Shown: positions 34,066 to 42,908 of the stretch, in pieces
How positions within the stretch are numbered: the stretch's first letter is position 1
How the letters are laid out: every line of letters begins with the position of its first letter
Origin: Pontibacter diazotrophicus
GTDB taxonomy: Bacteria; Bacteroidota; Bacteroidia; Cytophagales; Hymenobacteraceae
Length of the DNA stretch: 64,000 bases
Assembly: GCF_003367245.1 (NCBI RefSeq)
Contig: NZ_QRGR01000013.1
Coordinates: 62,001 to 126,000, forward strand
Direction: 5' to 3'
Position numbers and translations under genes: made by a program
Notes under the pieces: generated by a model
Databases searched by the model: none
Seen by the model: the letters and a program-made list of their open reading frames with translations, nothing else
Told to the model about the DNA's origin: nothing

Positions 34066-34515
34066 ATGAAGATAGAAGAAGAAATAAAGCAAAGCACCTT
34101 TAAAAGTGAGTATCAGAAAGCCCACATTAACCTGATTTATACATCCGGTTGGGTGCAGCAGGCACAGGCGGCTCTTTTTAAGCCATTCGGAGTAACGCTG
34201 CCGCAGTATAATGTATTGCGGATTCTGCGTGGGCAGTACCCCAAGCCAGCTACCATTAGCCTGCTGATTGAGCGCATGCTGGACAAAACATCCAACGCTT
34301 CCCGCATTGTAGACAAACTGGAGGCAAAAGAGCTTGTAACAAGGAAGCAGTGCCCTGCTGACCGCCGGACTGTTGATGTGCTGATTACAGAGAAAGGACT
34401 GGCTTTGCTCAAGGAAATGGATGAATTGGAAAGCGGGGAAGGTACTGGCATCACTAACCTGACAGAACAGGAGGCAGAGCAGTTGAGCGATTTACTCGAT
34501 AAAATCAGAAAGTAA
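34066..34515 (+). CDS. MarR-family transcriptional regulator
   Basis: A 149-residue winged-helix regulator: QYNVLRILRGQYPKPATISL and MLDKTSNASRIVDKLEAKEL form the DNA-recognition helices, and CPADRRTVDVLITEKGLALL the wing. Such proteins act as dimeric repressors that respond to small ligands. A shared operator in its own promoter and that of the YceI gene points to those two as its targets. A modest GAAGCC/GGCTTC hairpin at 34648-34679 with a T tract may terminate it. Confidence 0.93.
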   Translation: MKIEEEIKQSTFKSEYQKAHINLIYTSGWVQQAQAALFKPFGVTLPQYNVLRILRGQYPKPATISLLIERMLDKTSNASRIVDKLEAKELVTRKQCPADRRTVDVLITEKGLALLKEMDELESGEGTGITNLTEQEAEQLSDLLDKIRK

Positions 34516-34886
34516 GCCTTATCATACCCAAACCATAGACTGCATAATTCATCAGCAAGAAAATACGACAAGCTTATGCTATCACTGGGCCTGCCTGCAA
34601 GACAGTCTACTGTAACTGCCAGAAAGCAACTGTTATCGATAGCTCACGAAGCCACGCAATGTAGCTGGAGGGCGGCTTCTTCTTTTTAACTTACTCCCTG
34701 AGTACAATCCGCTAAAACATTAAGCCAACAGCGGTGTTAGCAGTGGTATGATTTGCTGCAGGCATGCTTTTCAACTTTCAGCAACAGGTTTCAAAGGGGC
34801 AAAATATACCTTGAAAGGGAAGAGAAGCTTTTTAATGCATGGTGTCAAAATATTTTAGAGCTATCTGAACTAAATTTCATCTAAAG
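34516..34886. other. Gene-free stretch between marR-like and yceI-like genes
   Basis: About 370 bases with no coding pattern. It holds only the weak hairpin at 34648-34679 (six-base GAAGCC/GGCTTC stem followed by TTCTTTTT), a possible terminator. Confidence 0.5.
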
Positions 34887-34919
34887 TGTTTGTACATTAA
34901 ATGTAGATACATATATTTG
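34887..34919 (+). promoter_or_regulatory. Promoter/operator of the YceI gene
   Basis: TTTG (34889-34892), 19 bases, TATATTTG (34912-34919). Between them the 13-base palindrome TACATT-A-AATGTA. It is 28/33 identical to the marR-like promoter, with identical spacing. Likely binding site of the MarR protein. Confidence 0.8.
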
Positions 34920-34981
34920 CGTCGTATTCCAGAGCAAAGGCCCGGGACTTAAAATTAGAAATACTTAAACAAATCAAACCA

Positions 34982-35680
34982 ATGAAAAGAACAGCTATTT
35001 ACGCTTCATTTGCAGCAGCACTTTTGTTCACAGCTTGCAGCGAGGGCTCCACTGAAACTGAAACCACTTCAGAAGTAACAACCGAGGCAACAACAGAAGC
35101 AACTGCCGCTGTTGAAGGAGAAACATACAACGTTGTAACTGAGCAAAGCGAAGTTAACTGGAACGGTAAGAAAATTGGTGGCGAGCATTCTGGAAATATT
35201 GAGCTACAGAATGGTGAGTTGGTAGTAGCCAACGACCAATTGGTTGGTGGTAACCTGGTAATCGATATGAACACGATATCAAACACCGACATCACAGCTG
35301 AAGAAGACAACCAGAAGCTTGTAGGTCACCTGAAGTCTGACGATTTCTTTGGTGTTGAGAAGTACCCAACGGCTACGTTCGAAATCACAAATGTTACGCC
35401 AGTTGAGAATGCCGCCGCTGGTGAGGCAACTCACAATGTAACAGGCAACCTGACTATCAAAGAAAAGACAGAGCAGGTTAGCTTCCCGGCTGTTATCAAT
35501 GTAAACAACGGAACGGCCACTGCCAAAGCAGATGTAACCGTAGACCGTTCTAAGTTTGATGTGCGTTACGGCTCTAACAGCTTCTTCGATGACCTTGGCG
35601 ACAAAGCTATCGATGACAACTTCACTATCACGTTTGATGTAACTGCACAGAATACCTCCAATGCAACTGCACAGAACTAA
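34982..35680 (+). CDS. YceI-family lipoprotein
   Basis: A 232-residue lipoprotein (lipobox FTAC) with a Thr/Glu-rich linker, then a YceI lipocalin-like domain: NVVTEQSEVNWNGKKIGGEH, LKSDDFFGVEKYPTATFEI and VTVDRSKFDVRYGS are typical. The fold binds isoprenoid or polyprenol lipids. It is anchored at the membrane and appears under control of the MarR regulator upstream. Confidence 0.92.
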   Translation: MKRTAIYASFAAALLFTACSEGSTETETTSEVTTEATTEATAAVEGETYNVVTEQSEVNWNGKKIGGEHSGNIELQNGELVVANDQLVGGNLVIDMNTISNTDITAEEDNQKLVGHLKSDDFFGVEKYPTATFEITNVTPVENAAAGEATHNVTGNLTIKEKTEQVSFPAVINVNNGTATAKADVTVDRSKFDVRYGSNSFFDDLGDKAIDDNFTITFDVTAQNTSNATAQN

Positions 35681-35704
35681 ATAAACCTGTTTTTATTTCG
35701 ATTT

Positions 35705-35735
35705 CCGCTCCACTCTTTTCGAAGGGTCGGAGCGG
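35705..35735 (+). terminator. Terminator of the YceI gene with TTCG loop
   Basis: CCGCTCC (35705-35711) pairs with GGAGCGG (35729-35735); inner ACTCTT/AAGGGT pairing surrounds a TTCG loop. A T tract follows. Confidence 0.85.
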
Positions 35736-35776
35736 TTTTCGTTTTAGCCCATGCCGTTCTATTGCGCGGCAATACC

Positions 35777-35784
35777 TACCTTTG
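35777..35784 (+). promoter_or_regulatory. -7 element of the DUF6503 lipoprotein gene
   Basis: TACCTTTG, 24 bases before the ATG. No clear -33 element. Confidence 0.4.
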
Positions 35785-35808
35785 CCCGGGCAAACTCCTG
35801 ATTTGAAA

Positions 35809-36573
35809 ATGAACCGGATACGACATTCTTATTTTGCGCTGTTGCTACTTGCCTTGTTCTCCATAGGCTGTACAGAAGATGAAAGTACTGATGCACAAGC
35901 TATTGTGGATGCCGCCATTGCCGCACACGGCGGCGAGCGGTTAGACCAGGCTGTAGTGACCTTTGAGTTCCGCGACAGGCAGTACCGCGCCCTGCGCGAT
36001 AACGGCGCCTTTGTTTACAGCCGCACGTTCACCGACGATTCTACAGGGCAGCGCATGCACGATGTGCTCAGCAACAGTGGCTTTAAACGGACAGCAGACG
36101 ATACGCCGGTAGATGTGCCACAGGAGCGGCAGGAGGCGTTCAGTGCTTCTGTTAATTCTGTAATATACTTTGCCCTGCTGCCTTACTTTTTAAACGATGC
36201 CGCTGTGCAGAAGGAGTATTTGGGCGAGACTACGATAGAAGGGGAGCCTTACCATGAAGTGCGGGTCACGTTCGCGGCAGAGGGTGGGGGAGAAGACCAC
36301 GAGGATGTATATGTGTATTGGTTTCATCAGCAGCGCCACACCATGGACTACCTCGCTTACAACTTCAGGGAAGAGGATGGAAGCATAGGCACCCGCTTCC
36401 GGGAGGCCACCAATCCCCGGGAGGTAGGCGGTGTCCGTTTCCAGGATTACATCAACTATACCTCTAAAGAAGATGTCCCCCTCGAAAACTACGAGAAAGC
36501 TTTTGAGGCAGGCAATCTGGAGAAAGTATCAGAAATCAACCTGGAGAACGTGGAGGTGAGAGAGCTAGAGTAA
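35809..36573 (+). CDS. DUF6503-like lipoprotein
   Basis: A 254-residue lipoprotein (lipobox SIGC). IVDAAIAAHGGERLDQAVVT, YRALRDNGAFVYSRTF and YVYWFHQQRHTMDYLAY match the DUF6503 family of Bacteroidota envelope proteins, whose fold resembles LolA/outer-membrane lipoprotein carrier-like domains; function unknown. An in-frame ATG 27 bases upstream is less likely as it would precede a normal signal peptide by nine polar residues. Confidence 0.8.
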   Translation: MNRIRHSYFALLLLALFSIGCTEDESTDAQAIVDAAIAAHGGERLDQAVVTFEFRDRQYRALRDNGAFVYSRTFTDDSTGQRMHDVLSNSGFKRTADDTPVDVPQERQEAFSASVNSVIYFALLPYFLNDAAVQKEYLGETTIEGEPYHEVRVTFAAEGGGEDHEDVYVYWFHQQRHTMDYLAYNFREEDGSIGTRFREATNPREVGGVRFQDYINYTSKEDVPLENYEKAFEAGNLEKVSEINLENVEVRELE

Positions 36574-36577
36574 ATTT

Positions 36578-36633
36578 TGATTTTTGAATGACTGAATAAT
36601 TGAATGTTTCTCTATTCAGTCATTCAAAAATCA
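36578..36633. terminator. Long AT-rich hairpin between convergent genes
   Basis: A 21-bp perfect stem (36578-36598 with 36613-36633), loop 14 bases. The arms consist of near-repeats of TGAATGACTGAATA. It likely serves as a terminator in both directions. Confidence 0.65.
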
Positions 36634-36644
36634 GTTATTCAAAA

Positions 36645-37196
36645 TTAAACTCCCTCCACCTCAAACTCCTGTGGCAAAGCAGCAGGCACTGGCTTACTTC
36701 GGCTGTGTATTTGCTGTAGAAAGTCGTCTACAGCCGATTTATACTCCAGGTGATAATCCTCGTGCAGGTTCTTGCGGATGAGCTGTATAGTGCGGAGCAG
36801 CAATCGGGCGGTGGCGGTGTAAAAGCCTTTGTAGTAGCTGTCGAACTGTCCGGTGAAGTTATCGAAAATGAGGCGCAGCGTGTACAGGTGCAAATCTATC
36901 TCAGCCTTCTTGTCTTTTGTGATACGCTTGAACCGGGCTATTTCCTTTACCGCTTTGCGCAGGGCCTTTGTCAGCGCCTTGGCCAAGCTCCGGCCACTGG
37001 CATTTAGCAGCAACTCATGAATTTTGTCTGTACTCTGCTCATACACCTCTTCCAGCGTTACCTCTTCTATCAGCTCAAACGAGAGCAATTCGTACAGTTC
37101 GGCATCACGGCGGGCAGCTTTCAGAATAATGGCTTCTTTTTCTTTGTCGCTCAATTGTTTTACTGCCTGGCGAAAGGCCGGAGAAATGGCTGGCAT
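36645..37196 (-). CDS. Conserved hypothetical protein, 183 residues
   Basis: An all-helical cytoplasmic protein, rich in Lys and Glu, with LSDKEKEAIILKAARRDAEL at the N-terminus and KALTKALRKAVKEIARFKRI in the middle. I recall similar proteins in Cytophagales without function. It converges on the DUF6503 gene. Confidence 0.7.
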   Translation of the reverse strand: MPAISPAFRQAVKQLSDKEKEAIILKAARRDAELYELLSFELIEEVTLEEVYEQSTDKIHELLLNASGRSLAKALTKALRKAVKEIARFKRITKDKKAEIDLHLYTLRLIFDNFTGQFDSYYKGFYTATARLLLRTIQLIRKNLHEDYHLEYKSAVDDFLQQIHSRSKPVPAALPQEFEVEGV

Positions 37197-37286
37197 AAGA
37201 GCGTGTTTAATTTCTTGAAAGCGAAAATGGTTGAGCCTCAGTTCTGATACGGTTCACTTTGACAGTGAAAGCACCAGTATGGTACG

Positions 37287-37294
37287 CAAAGATA
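37287..37294 (-). promoter_or_regulatory. Candidate -7 element of the 183-residue protein gene
   Basis: The minus strand reads TATCTTTG, 90 bases upstream of the start. No -33 element. Confidence 0.35.
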
Positions 37295-37359
37295 GCAGCT
37301 TCAGATTTTAAAAGCGTGCATTTACAGCCATGAAGGTTAAAACACTCACATGCGCTGAC

Positions 37360-37971
37360 TTACTCCGGAAGGTTTTGCAGGTCGAGCAGGTCCTGTTGGC
37401 GGGCAGTGGCTTTCTTGTTTTTCTTCAGGTCGTTTAGGCTGATATAGTTTGCCATGGTATCGCCAAAGGGCATTGTCACTCTGTTTTCCCAGCAAGCGGC
37501 AAAATCAATGCCTGCCATTCCGGTGGTGAGGTCGATGCGGTTTGGCGGGTAACCCAGTTGCACAATTATATCCGGGGTGGTCAAATCCTCCAGGTTTACC
37601 TCTTTTTCTGTATACCCGAGCGCATGCAGTACCTCTAGCGCTTTCCTGGCATTCTCTACCGTGGTGTCAATCCAGATGTCAATGTCGCCGGTGTAACGGG
37701 GATAGCCGTAGAGGGCAACGGCAAAGCCGCCTGCTACCATATATGCTACACCACTGGCATTAAACTCTTTTACAAACTCATGAAAATTGTGTGTCAGCTC
37801 CATTTGTACTAGTAAGCTATACTGTTTCCGCAGGTGCTCCACTGCCGCAATGCGCGTAACCGGGGGCTGCGAAAGCCAGTATGATAAATCATTGTTGCTG
37901 TCCGACAATCTTTTTTTGCTAACCACTCTGCTTGCCGGTTGGGGCAGAGGGGCGCTTGCTTTGTTATCCAA
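37360..37971 (-). CDS. Nucleotidyltransferase-fold protein with extra N-terminal segment
   Basis: A 203-residue protein. VAYMVAGGFAVALYGYPRYT followed by GDIDIWID is the GG..TxDxD core of a minimal nucleotidyltransferase like DUF6036/AbiEii-type proteins. The first 65 residues include DLSYWLSQPPVTRIAAVEHLRKQYS, which resembles the separate small protein usually coded just upstream of such enzymes; here it seems fused. Such pairs are typically toxin-antitoxin-like, but no function is proven. Confidence 0.72.
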   Translation of the reverse strand: MDNKASAPLPQPASRVVSKKRLSDSNNDLSYWLSQPPVTRIAAVEHLRKQYSLLVQMELTHNFHEFVKEFNASGVAYMVAGGFAVALYGYPRYTGDIDIWIDTTVENARKALEVLHALGYTEKEVNLEDLTTPDIIVQLGYPPNRIDLTTGMAGIDFAACWENRVTMPFGDTMANYISLNDLKKNKKATARQQDLLDLQNLPE

Positions 37972-38286
37972 AATAGAAATCCGTTACTGATGGCTGCTAC
38001 AAAGCCTACGGAAAAGCAGCGGTTAGGGTATATGACTGCAGCAATAGCAGTAGCCATATACAAAAGTATAAACTTTATCTGTTTAGGGCAACATGTTACA
38101 GCGCCAGGCACAGCAGTTACAGCGGAAAATGCCATTTTGCATTGCGCAATGACTACTGTCTTAAGGCAGAAAAGCAGCAGGTAATTAAATAGAAACCGGA
38201 ATCAAAGAGGCGCCGGAATTGTTAAAATAAACAGCTAAACTGAAAGCCGGAAGCTGAAAGAAAAGGCACTGGACAAAGCCCGCAGC
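37972..38286. other. Gene-free stretch upstream of clpS
   Basis: About 315 bases between divergent genes; short open frames have no coding character. Only the clpS promoter at its right edge is recognisable. Confidence 0.5.
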
Positions 38287-38317
38287 TTCGTTAAGTGCTT
38301 AATTATTCGTATTTTTG
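38287..38317 (+). promoter_or_regulatory. clpS promoter, very close to the start codon
   Basis: TTCG (38287-38290), 19 bases, TATTTTTG (38310-38317). The ATG follows only four bases after the -7 element, implying a leaderless or nearly leaderless transcript. Confidence 0.55.
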
Positions 38318-38321
38318 CATT

Positions 38322-38609
38322 ATGAATTGGGAGAGAGAAATTTTACACAAAGAAGAGGTTGAGGTAGAGTTGCTGGAGGAGAGTACTGACCTGCGCAACC
38401 TCGTTGTCTATAACGACGACGTAAACACCTTCGACCATGTGATAGAGACGCTTATTAAAGTGTGCCGTCATACACAGGAGCAAGCGGAACAGTGCACCAT
38501 GCTGATCCATTACAAAGGCAAGTGTACCGTAAAAGTAGGCTCTTACGAAGAGCTGATGGGCATGTGTACCAGCCTGCATCAAAAGGATCTGTCAGCTGAC
38601 ATTGAGTAG
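38322..38609 (+). CDS. clpS: ATP-dependent Clp protease adaptor ClpS
   Basis: A 95-residue adaptor that delivers N-degron substrates to ClpAP-type unfoldases. RNLVVYNDDVNTFDHVIETL holds the conserved NDD..T region, and AEQCTMLIHYKGKCTVKVGS the substrate-pocket residues. The ATG at 38322 gives the normal length; nine codons upstream are unlikely given the promoter position. It precedes recR by 13 bases, probably an operon. Confidence 0.95.
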   Translation: MNWEREILHKEEVEVELLEESTDLRNLVVYNDDVNTFDHVIETLIKVCRHTQEQAEQCTMLIHYKGKCTVKVGSYEELMGMCTSLHQKDLSADIE

Positions 38610-38622
38610 AAGAGGAGACTGA

Positions 38623-39231
38623 ATGAATTTTCCGTCGAAGTTGATTGAGAATGCCGTGGAGGAGCTGGCAAAGCTCCCGGGTATAGGGAGGAAAACTGCG
38701 TTGCGTTTGGCGCTGCACATGCTGAAAGAAGAGTCGGAAGAAACCTTTTTGCTGGCAGAGTCGCTGGTGAAGATGCGCACTGATGTGAAGCATTGTAAGC
38801 AGTGCTATAATATTTCGGATACAGAAATCTGCAGCATCTGCTCTAATCCCCTGCGCGATAAAAGCGTGCTGTGCGTGGTGAGCGATATCCGGGATGTAAT
38901 TGCCATTGAGAATACCTCGCAGTACAAGGGACTTTATCACGTGTTGGGCGGTGTTATATCACCACTGGAAGGAGTGGGCCCGTCTGATCTGGAGATAGAA
39001 TCACTGCTGGAGCGCTTACCGAAATCTGAGGTAAAGGAAATTCTGCTGGCTATCAGCCCTACAATGGAAGGCGACACCACTGCCTTTTACCTTACCCGCA
39101 AACTCCGCGACCAGAACCTGCGCATTACCACCATTGCACGCGGTGTGCCTGTAGGCGGCGAACTGGAGTATACCGATGAGATTACGCTTGGCCGGAGCAT
39201 TGTGGAGCGAACTGCCTACGGCAAAGTATAG
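38623..39231 (+). CDS. recR: Recombination protein RecR
   Basis: A 202-residue protein with an N-terminal helix-hairpin-helix (LAKLPGIGRKTALRLALHML), a Cys4 zinc finger (CKQCYNISDTEICSIC) and a Toprim domain (LCVVSDIRDVIAIE). It works with RecF and RecO to load RecA on gapped DNA. Usual length and start. Downstream of clpS. Confidence 0.97.
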   Translation: MNFPSKLIENAVEELAKLPGIGRKTALRLALHMLKEESEETFLLAESLVKMRTDVKHCKQCYNISDTEICSICSNPLRDKSVLCVVSDIRDVIAIENTSQYKGLYHVLGGVISPLEGVGPSDLEIESLLERLPKSEVKEILLAISPTMEGDTTAFYLTRKLRDQNLRITTIARGVPVGGELEYTDEITLGRSIVERTAYGKV

Positions 39232-39671
39232 CAGGCTTTCCGGCAGCTAAGGAAATGTACAGGACACTGTAACAGATAACTTGCCGAAATAAAAAAGTCG
39301 CAAAAGAAAACTCTACTGCTTCCTCCTTTACCAAGATAAGTGTATTCATGCCGCTGGTAAGCACATAGGAATCATTGCTATATATACTAATAAGGTAATA
39401 CTACCCTTGGTTGGACATTGTAAGATGTTTGATCAGGGGTAAACGCTTTATATACTTTAGTGAATAATATATTAAAATTAGTATACATATTAAGAAACAA
39501 CTTTTTCAAGGTTTCGTTAAGTCATTATATTCTATATATACCTAATATGGAATATACCTAAAGAAGGAAAAGTACATGTTGATTATCAAAGGCTTTTATT
39601 GCTGATGATGAACGTTCCTGCACGAAAGACTTTACGGTGGTTTAAGTTACCTTTATTGTTTCCACAGCTCT
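39232..39671. other. AT-rich intergenic region upstream of the T9SS pair
   Basis: About 440 bases, very AT-rich from 39380 on, without coding pattern. It contains a 7-bp inverted repeat TATATTC/GAATATA (39526-39532 and 39550-39556) and several near-promoter motifs none of which is exact. Confidence 0.55.
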
Positions 39672-41726
39672 ATGATATTTCTGCCGCGGTATGAAAGAAC
39701 TTATAAACATCTTAGAAATAGGGTGCTCCTTGGAGCTTACAGTCTTCTAATAATACTCTTACTCGCCCCACTTACGTCTTCAGCACAATTTATTACCCGC
39801 GGCGACGCCGTTAAGCTGTCTGACCAGTGCTTTAAAATTACGGAAGACAAAGAATGGCGTTACGGTTACATCTGGTGGAAAGAAAAAATAGACCTGTCCG
39901 AGCCTTTAGAACTTGAGTTCACAATTTATCTGGGTACTAAAGATTTGCCTGGGGCGGATGGTATTGTCTTTCTGTTTCACAACGACCCACGGGGTTTGGA
40001 GGCGAGAGGTAGGTTGGGTGAAGCCTTTGGTATTGGAGCACCGGACCCTGTCAGCCCCTCTGTTGCAATAGAATTTGATACGCATAACAACACCAATGGC
40101 AGTTATATTGACAACAATACCGACATAACTGCAGACCATACTACTGTTTTCTACAATGGAAATACGGCTGCCCCAGAACTTCCTCCTGTGCCTATAGACC
40201 CTAACAACGAAGATGTAGAAAATAACCAGTGCCACACTTATACTATTAAGTGGAATCCTGATACGAAAGAGTTAAAACTGTTTTTTGACGGTGCAGAACG
40301 ATTCACGCATAAAGATGATATTGTAAAGAATGTTTTCAATGGAAACTCAATGGTGTACTATGGATTTGCAGGCGCTACGGGGGGGCTATATAATGAACAG
40401 ACCATTTGCCTGCAAGACCTGAACAGCAAACCCGCTGCCAATGATGACGCTGCTCAGGCAGTGCCCGGAAAACCAGTTACAGTAGCGGTCTTAGAGAATG
40501 ATACACATACAACTGGCAGCCCGCTTACTTTAACCCGCATTGTAAAGGAGCCCAAAAATGGAACGGCCGTTATCTCCGGAGATAAAATTGTCTATACACC
40601 AAGTGTATGGTTTCAGGGTAATGATGTCTTAACCTATTATGAAACCAGTGACGCTGGTTCTACCCAATGCTATAACAAAATTGCAACGGCGCAGGTCATA
40701 ATAGATGTGGCTTGTCCATCTTCTTTACCGCCGGTAGAACTGATTGCCACTGGTAATACTGCCTTCTGCGAAGGAGGCAGTGTGATACTAAGTGCTTTGG
40801 GACAGGCAGCGGATGCTAAATTTACCTGGAAGCGAAATGGGCTTCTTATTGAAGGCAATAAGCCTGAGTTGGCAGCTACAGTAGCTGGTGAGTATGCCGT
40901 TAATGTGGAAACAATATGCGGCACAGTGACTTCCAACACAATAACAGTTACAACCATACCTTTGCCTATGGTCCAAGCAGTGACAGGAAGTGCCAGGTGT
41001 GAGCCCGGCACTATGACTTTAACAGCAACGGGAGGGGAAGAAGGTAACTACAGATGGTATAACGTAGCAGAGGGAGGTGTTCCTTTTCCAGATGCCAGCA
41101 GTAGCACGTTCACCACACCTCACCTTGATGCCACCACCACCTATTATGTTTCTTTTATAGGCGGAAACGGTTGCGAAAGCAAACGCTCTCCTGTGCAGGC
41201 TGTCATAGTAGTTTTGCCTGATATAGACCCTTACACGGAGGTCGCTATAAGCAGGGGCCAAACCATCAGACTGGGGAAGGGGAACACTACACCCGGTATC
41301 CGCTACGAGTGGTCTCCTGCCACGGGGCTGGATGACCCTTACAGCGCCACCCCGCGTGCAAACCCTACTGAAACCATTACCTATACAGTGGTAGCCACTA
41401 CGCCTGCAGGATGCCAGATAACAGGGCAGGTGCACGTTTTTGTGCGCCGGGATATTGTAGTCCCGAACGCTTTTTCTCCGAATGGCGACGGTGTGAACGA
41501 AACATGGGAAGTAGAAACCCTGGAAGATTACCCCGATGCCCGGGTAGAGGTGTTTGACCGCTGGGGAACCAGGATCTATGAAAAGGTACGCTATATAAAC
41601 GAATGGAACGGCACCTATAAAGGCCAGCCATTGCCTGTGAGTACTTATTTCTATGTGATTACGCTAAGTGAAGACATTCCAAAACACGGGAAAAAAATAG
41701 TAGGATCCGTTAGTATTGTTCACTAA
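39672..41726 (+). CDS. T9SS type B sorting-domain lectin-like surface protein
   Basis: A 684-residue exported protein (signal peptide to about residue 39). Residues 40-255 form an L-type lectin-like domain (GADGIVFLFHNDPRG, SVAIEFDTHNN, CHTYTIKWNPDTKEL). Then follow a cadherin-like module (AANDDAAQAVPGKPVTVAVL), two Ig-like modules with Cys pairs, and the CHU/gliding C-terminal domain (VVPNAFSPNGDGVNETWEV, VFDRWGTRIYE, GTYKGQPLPVSTYFYVI). The last domain targets it for export by type IX secretion. It is followed after nine bases by the PorP/SprF-like gene. Confidence 0.92.
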   Translation: MIFLPRYERTYKHLRNRVLLGAYSLLIILLLAPLTSSAQFITRGDAVKLSDQCFKITEDKEWRYGYIWWKEKIDLSEPLELEFTIYLGTKDLPGADGIVFLFHNDPRGLEARGRLGEAFGIGAPDPVSPSVAIEFDTHNNTNGSYIDNNTDITADHTTVFYNGNTAAPELPPVPIDPNNEDVENNQCHTYTIKWNPDTKELKLFFDGAERFTHKDDIVKNVFNGNSMVYYGFAGATGGLYNEQTICLQDLNSKPAANDDAAQAVPGKPVTVAVLENDTHTTGSPLTLTRIVKEPKNGTAVISGDKIVYTPSVWFQGNDVLTYYETSDAGSTQCYNKIATAQVIIDVACPSSLPPVELIATGNTAFCEGGSVILSALGQAADAKFTWKRNGLLIEGNKPELAATVAGEYAVNVETICGTVTSNTITVTTIPLPMVQAVTGSARCEPGTMTLTATGGEEGNYRWYNVAEGGVPFPDASSSTFTTPHLDATTTYYVSFIGGNGCESKRSPVQAVIVVLPDIDPYTEVAISRGQTIRLGKGNTTPGIRYEWSPATGLDDPYSATPRANPTETITYTVVATTPAGCQITGQVHVFVRRDIVVPNAFSPNGDGVNETWEVETLEDYPDARVEVFDRWGTRIYEKVRYINEWNGTYKGQPLPVSTYFYVITLSEDIPKHGKKIVGSVSIVH

Positions 41727-41735
41727 AAGGCAGCT

Positions 41736-42728
41736 ATGAACGTCAAGACTTTTACTTTTTTACTTATTTTGATGTTATTGCCTTTGCTGGTGCTTTCGCA
41801 GCAGAAGCCGCAGTATAGCCAGTACATGATCAACAATTACCTGCTTAATCCTGCTATTACTGGCATTGAAGATTATGTGGATATAAAATCAGGCTTCCGA
41901 AACCAGTGGACAGGCATAGACGGCTCACCCAGCAACTTCTATCTCAGCGTACACACCAAGTTATCCAAAGACAAAAGCACCTCCGGCAGCAATTCACCCT
42001 CCTTTGTAGGGGCCAGAGAGCCGCGGAATATTTACCGGAAGTATAGTACAGAACCGCACCACGGAATAGGTTTGCTCCTGTTGCATGACAAAATAGGTCC
42101 CTTCACCCGAATAGAGGCCAACGTGTCCTATGCCTACCATGTGCCGCTGACGGACGAGATAAAACTGGCGGCAGGCGCCTCTGCGGGTGTTACACAGCAT
42201 GCACTGAATGGCAATAAGTTGATATTTGCCAACCCGGCTGATGCAGCAAGTGCAGGCTGGACGGTACACCGCCCAAACCTCAGGCTGGGCATGTGGCTGT
42301 ATTCCGCCAATTTCTATGCTGGCGTTTCCGCCAGTGAGCTCATTAGTAACACAGTTTCTGCAGGAGATGATAGGGGGATAGATATCAATTATGATAACCA
42401 CTACTTCCTTACAGCTGCCTATAAAGTTCCAGTTGCTGAAAAGCTCGATGTGATACCCTCCGTTATGCTGAAGCTGTTGCGGCCCCTACCTGTATCCGCT
42501 GATTATAACCTGCGTGCCATTTACGATAATAAGTTATGGGCCGGGGTGTCTTACCGGCAAAACGACAGCTTTGCTTTTCTGGCTGGCATTACCTGGAACC
42601 AGGTTTTTGATTTAGGATACTCCTATGATGCAGGTGTAAGTTCTTTAGGTGGCGTTAGCCACGAGGTAGTGTTAGGAATGCGTATCCCTAACAAACACAA
42701 AATAGTGTGCCCCCAGAACCTGTGGTAG
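41736..42728 (+). CDS. PorP/SprF-family type IX secretion membrane protein
   Basis: A 330-residue outer-membrane protein with signal peptide. SQYMINNYLLNPAITGIEDY and SGFRNQWTGIDGSPSNFYLS are the N-terminal hallmarks of PorP/SprF proteins. These are needed for surface attachment of type B substrates and are normally coded next to them, as here. Confidence 0.93.
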   Translation: MNVKTFTFLLILMLLPLLVLSQQKPQYSQYMINNYLLNPAITGIEDYVDIKSGFRNQWTGIDGSPSNFYLSVHTKLSKDKSTSGSNSPSFVGAREPRNIYRKYSTEPHHGIGLLLLHDKIGPFTRIEANVSYAYHVPLTDEIKLAAGASAGVTQHALNGNKLIFANPADAASAGWTVHRPNLRLGMWLYSANFYAGVSASELISNTVSAGDDRGIDINYDNHYFLTAAYKVPVAEKLDVIPSVMLKLLRPLPVSADYNLRAIYDNKLWAGVSYRQNDSFAFLAGITWNQVFDLGYSYDAGVSSLGGVSHEVVLGMRIPNKHKIVCPQNLW

Positions 42729-42908
42729 CAGAAAACCTTTAGCTGTAACAGACCTTAGCGGCTTCAGAAGCAGTTTGCTATCTTTTTTCTCCTGTTTTCT
42801 TTTTGATTCTCAAGCCTTCTTGCCAATTTACCTGCTAAAGCCACACCAGCAACAGCTAAAAATTGCAAAGGTGGAATTCTGTGGCTTTATGACTAAATTG
42901 CCAGCTTA

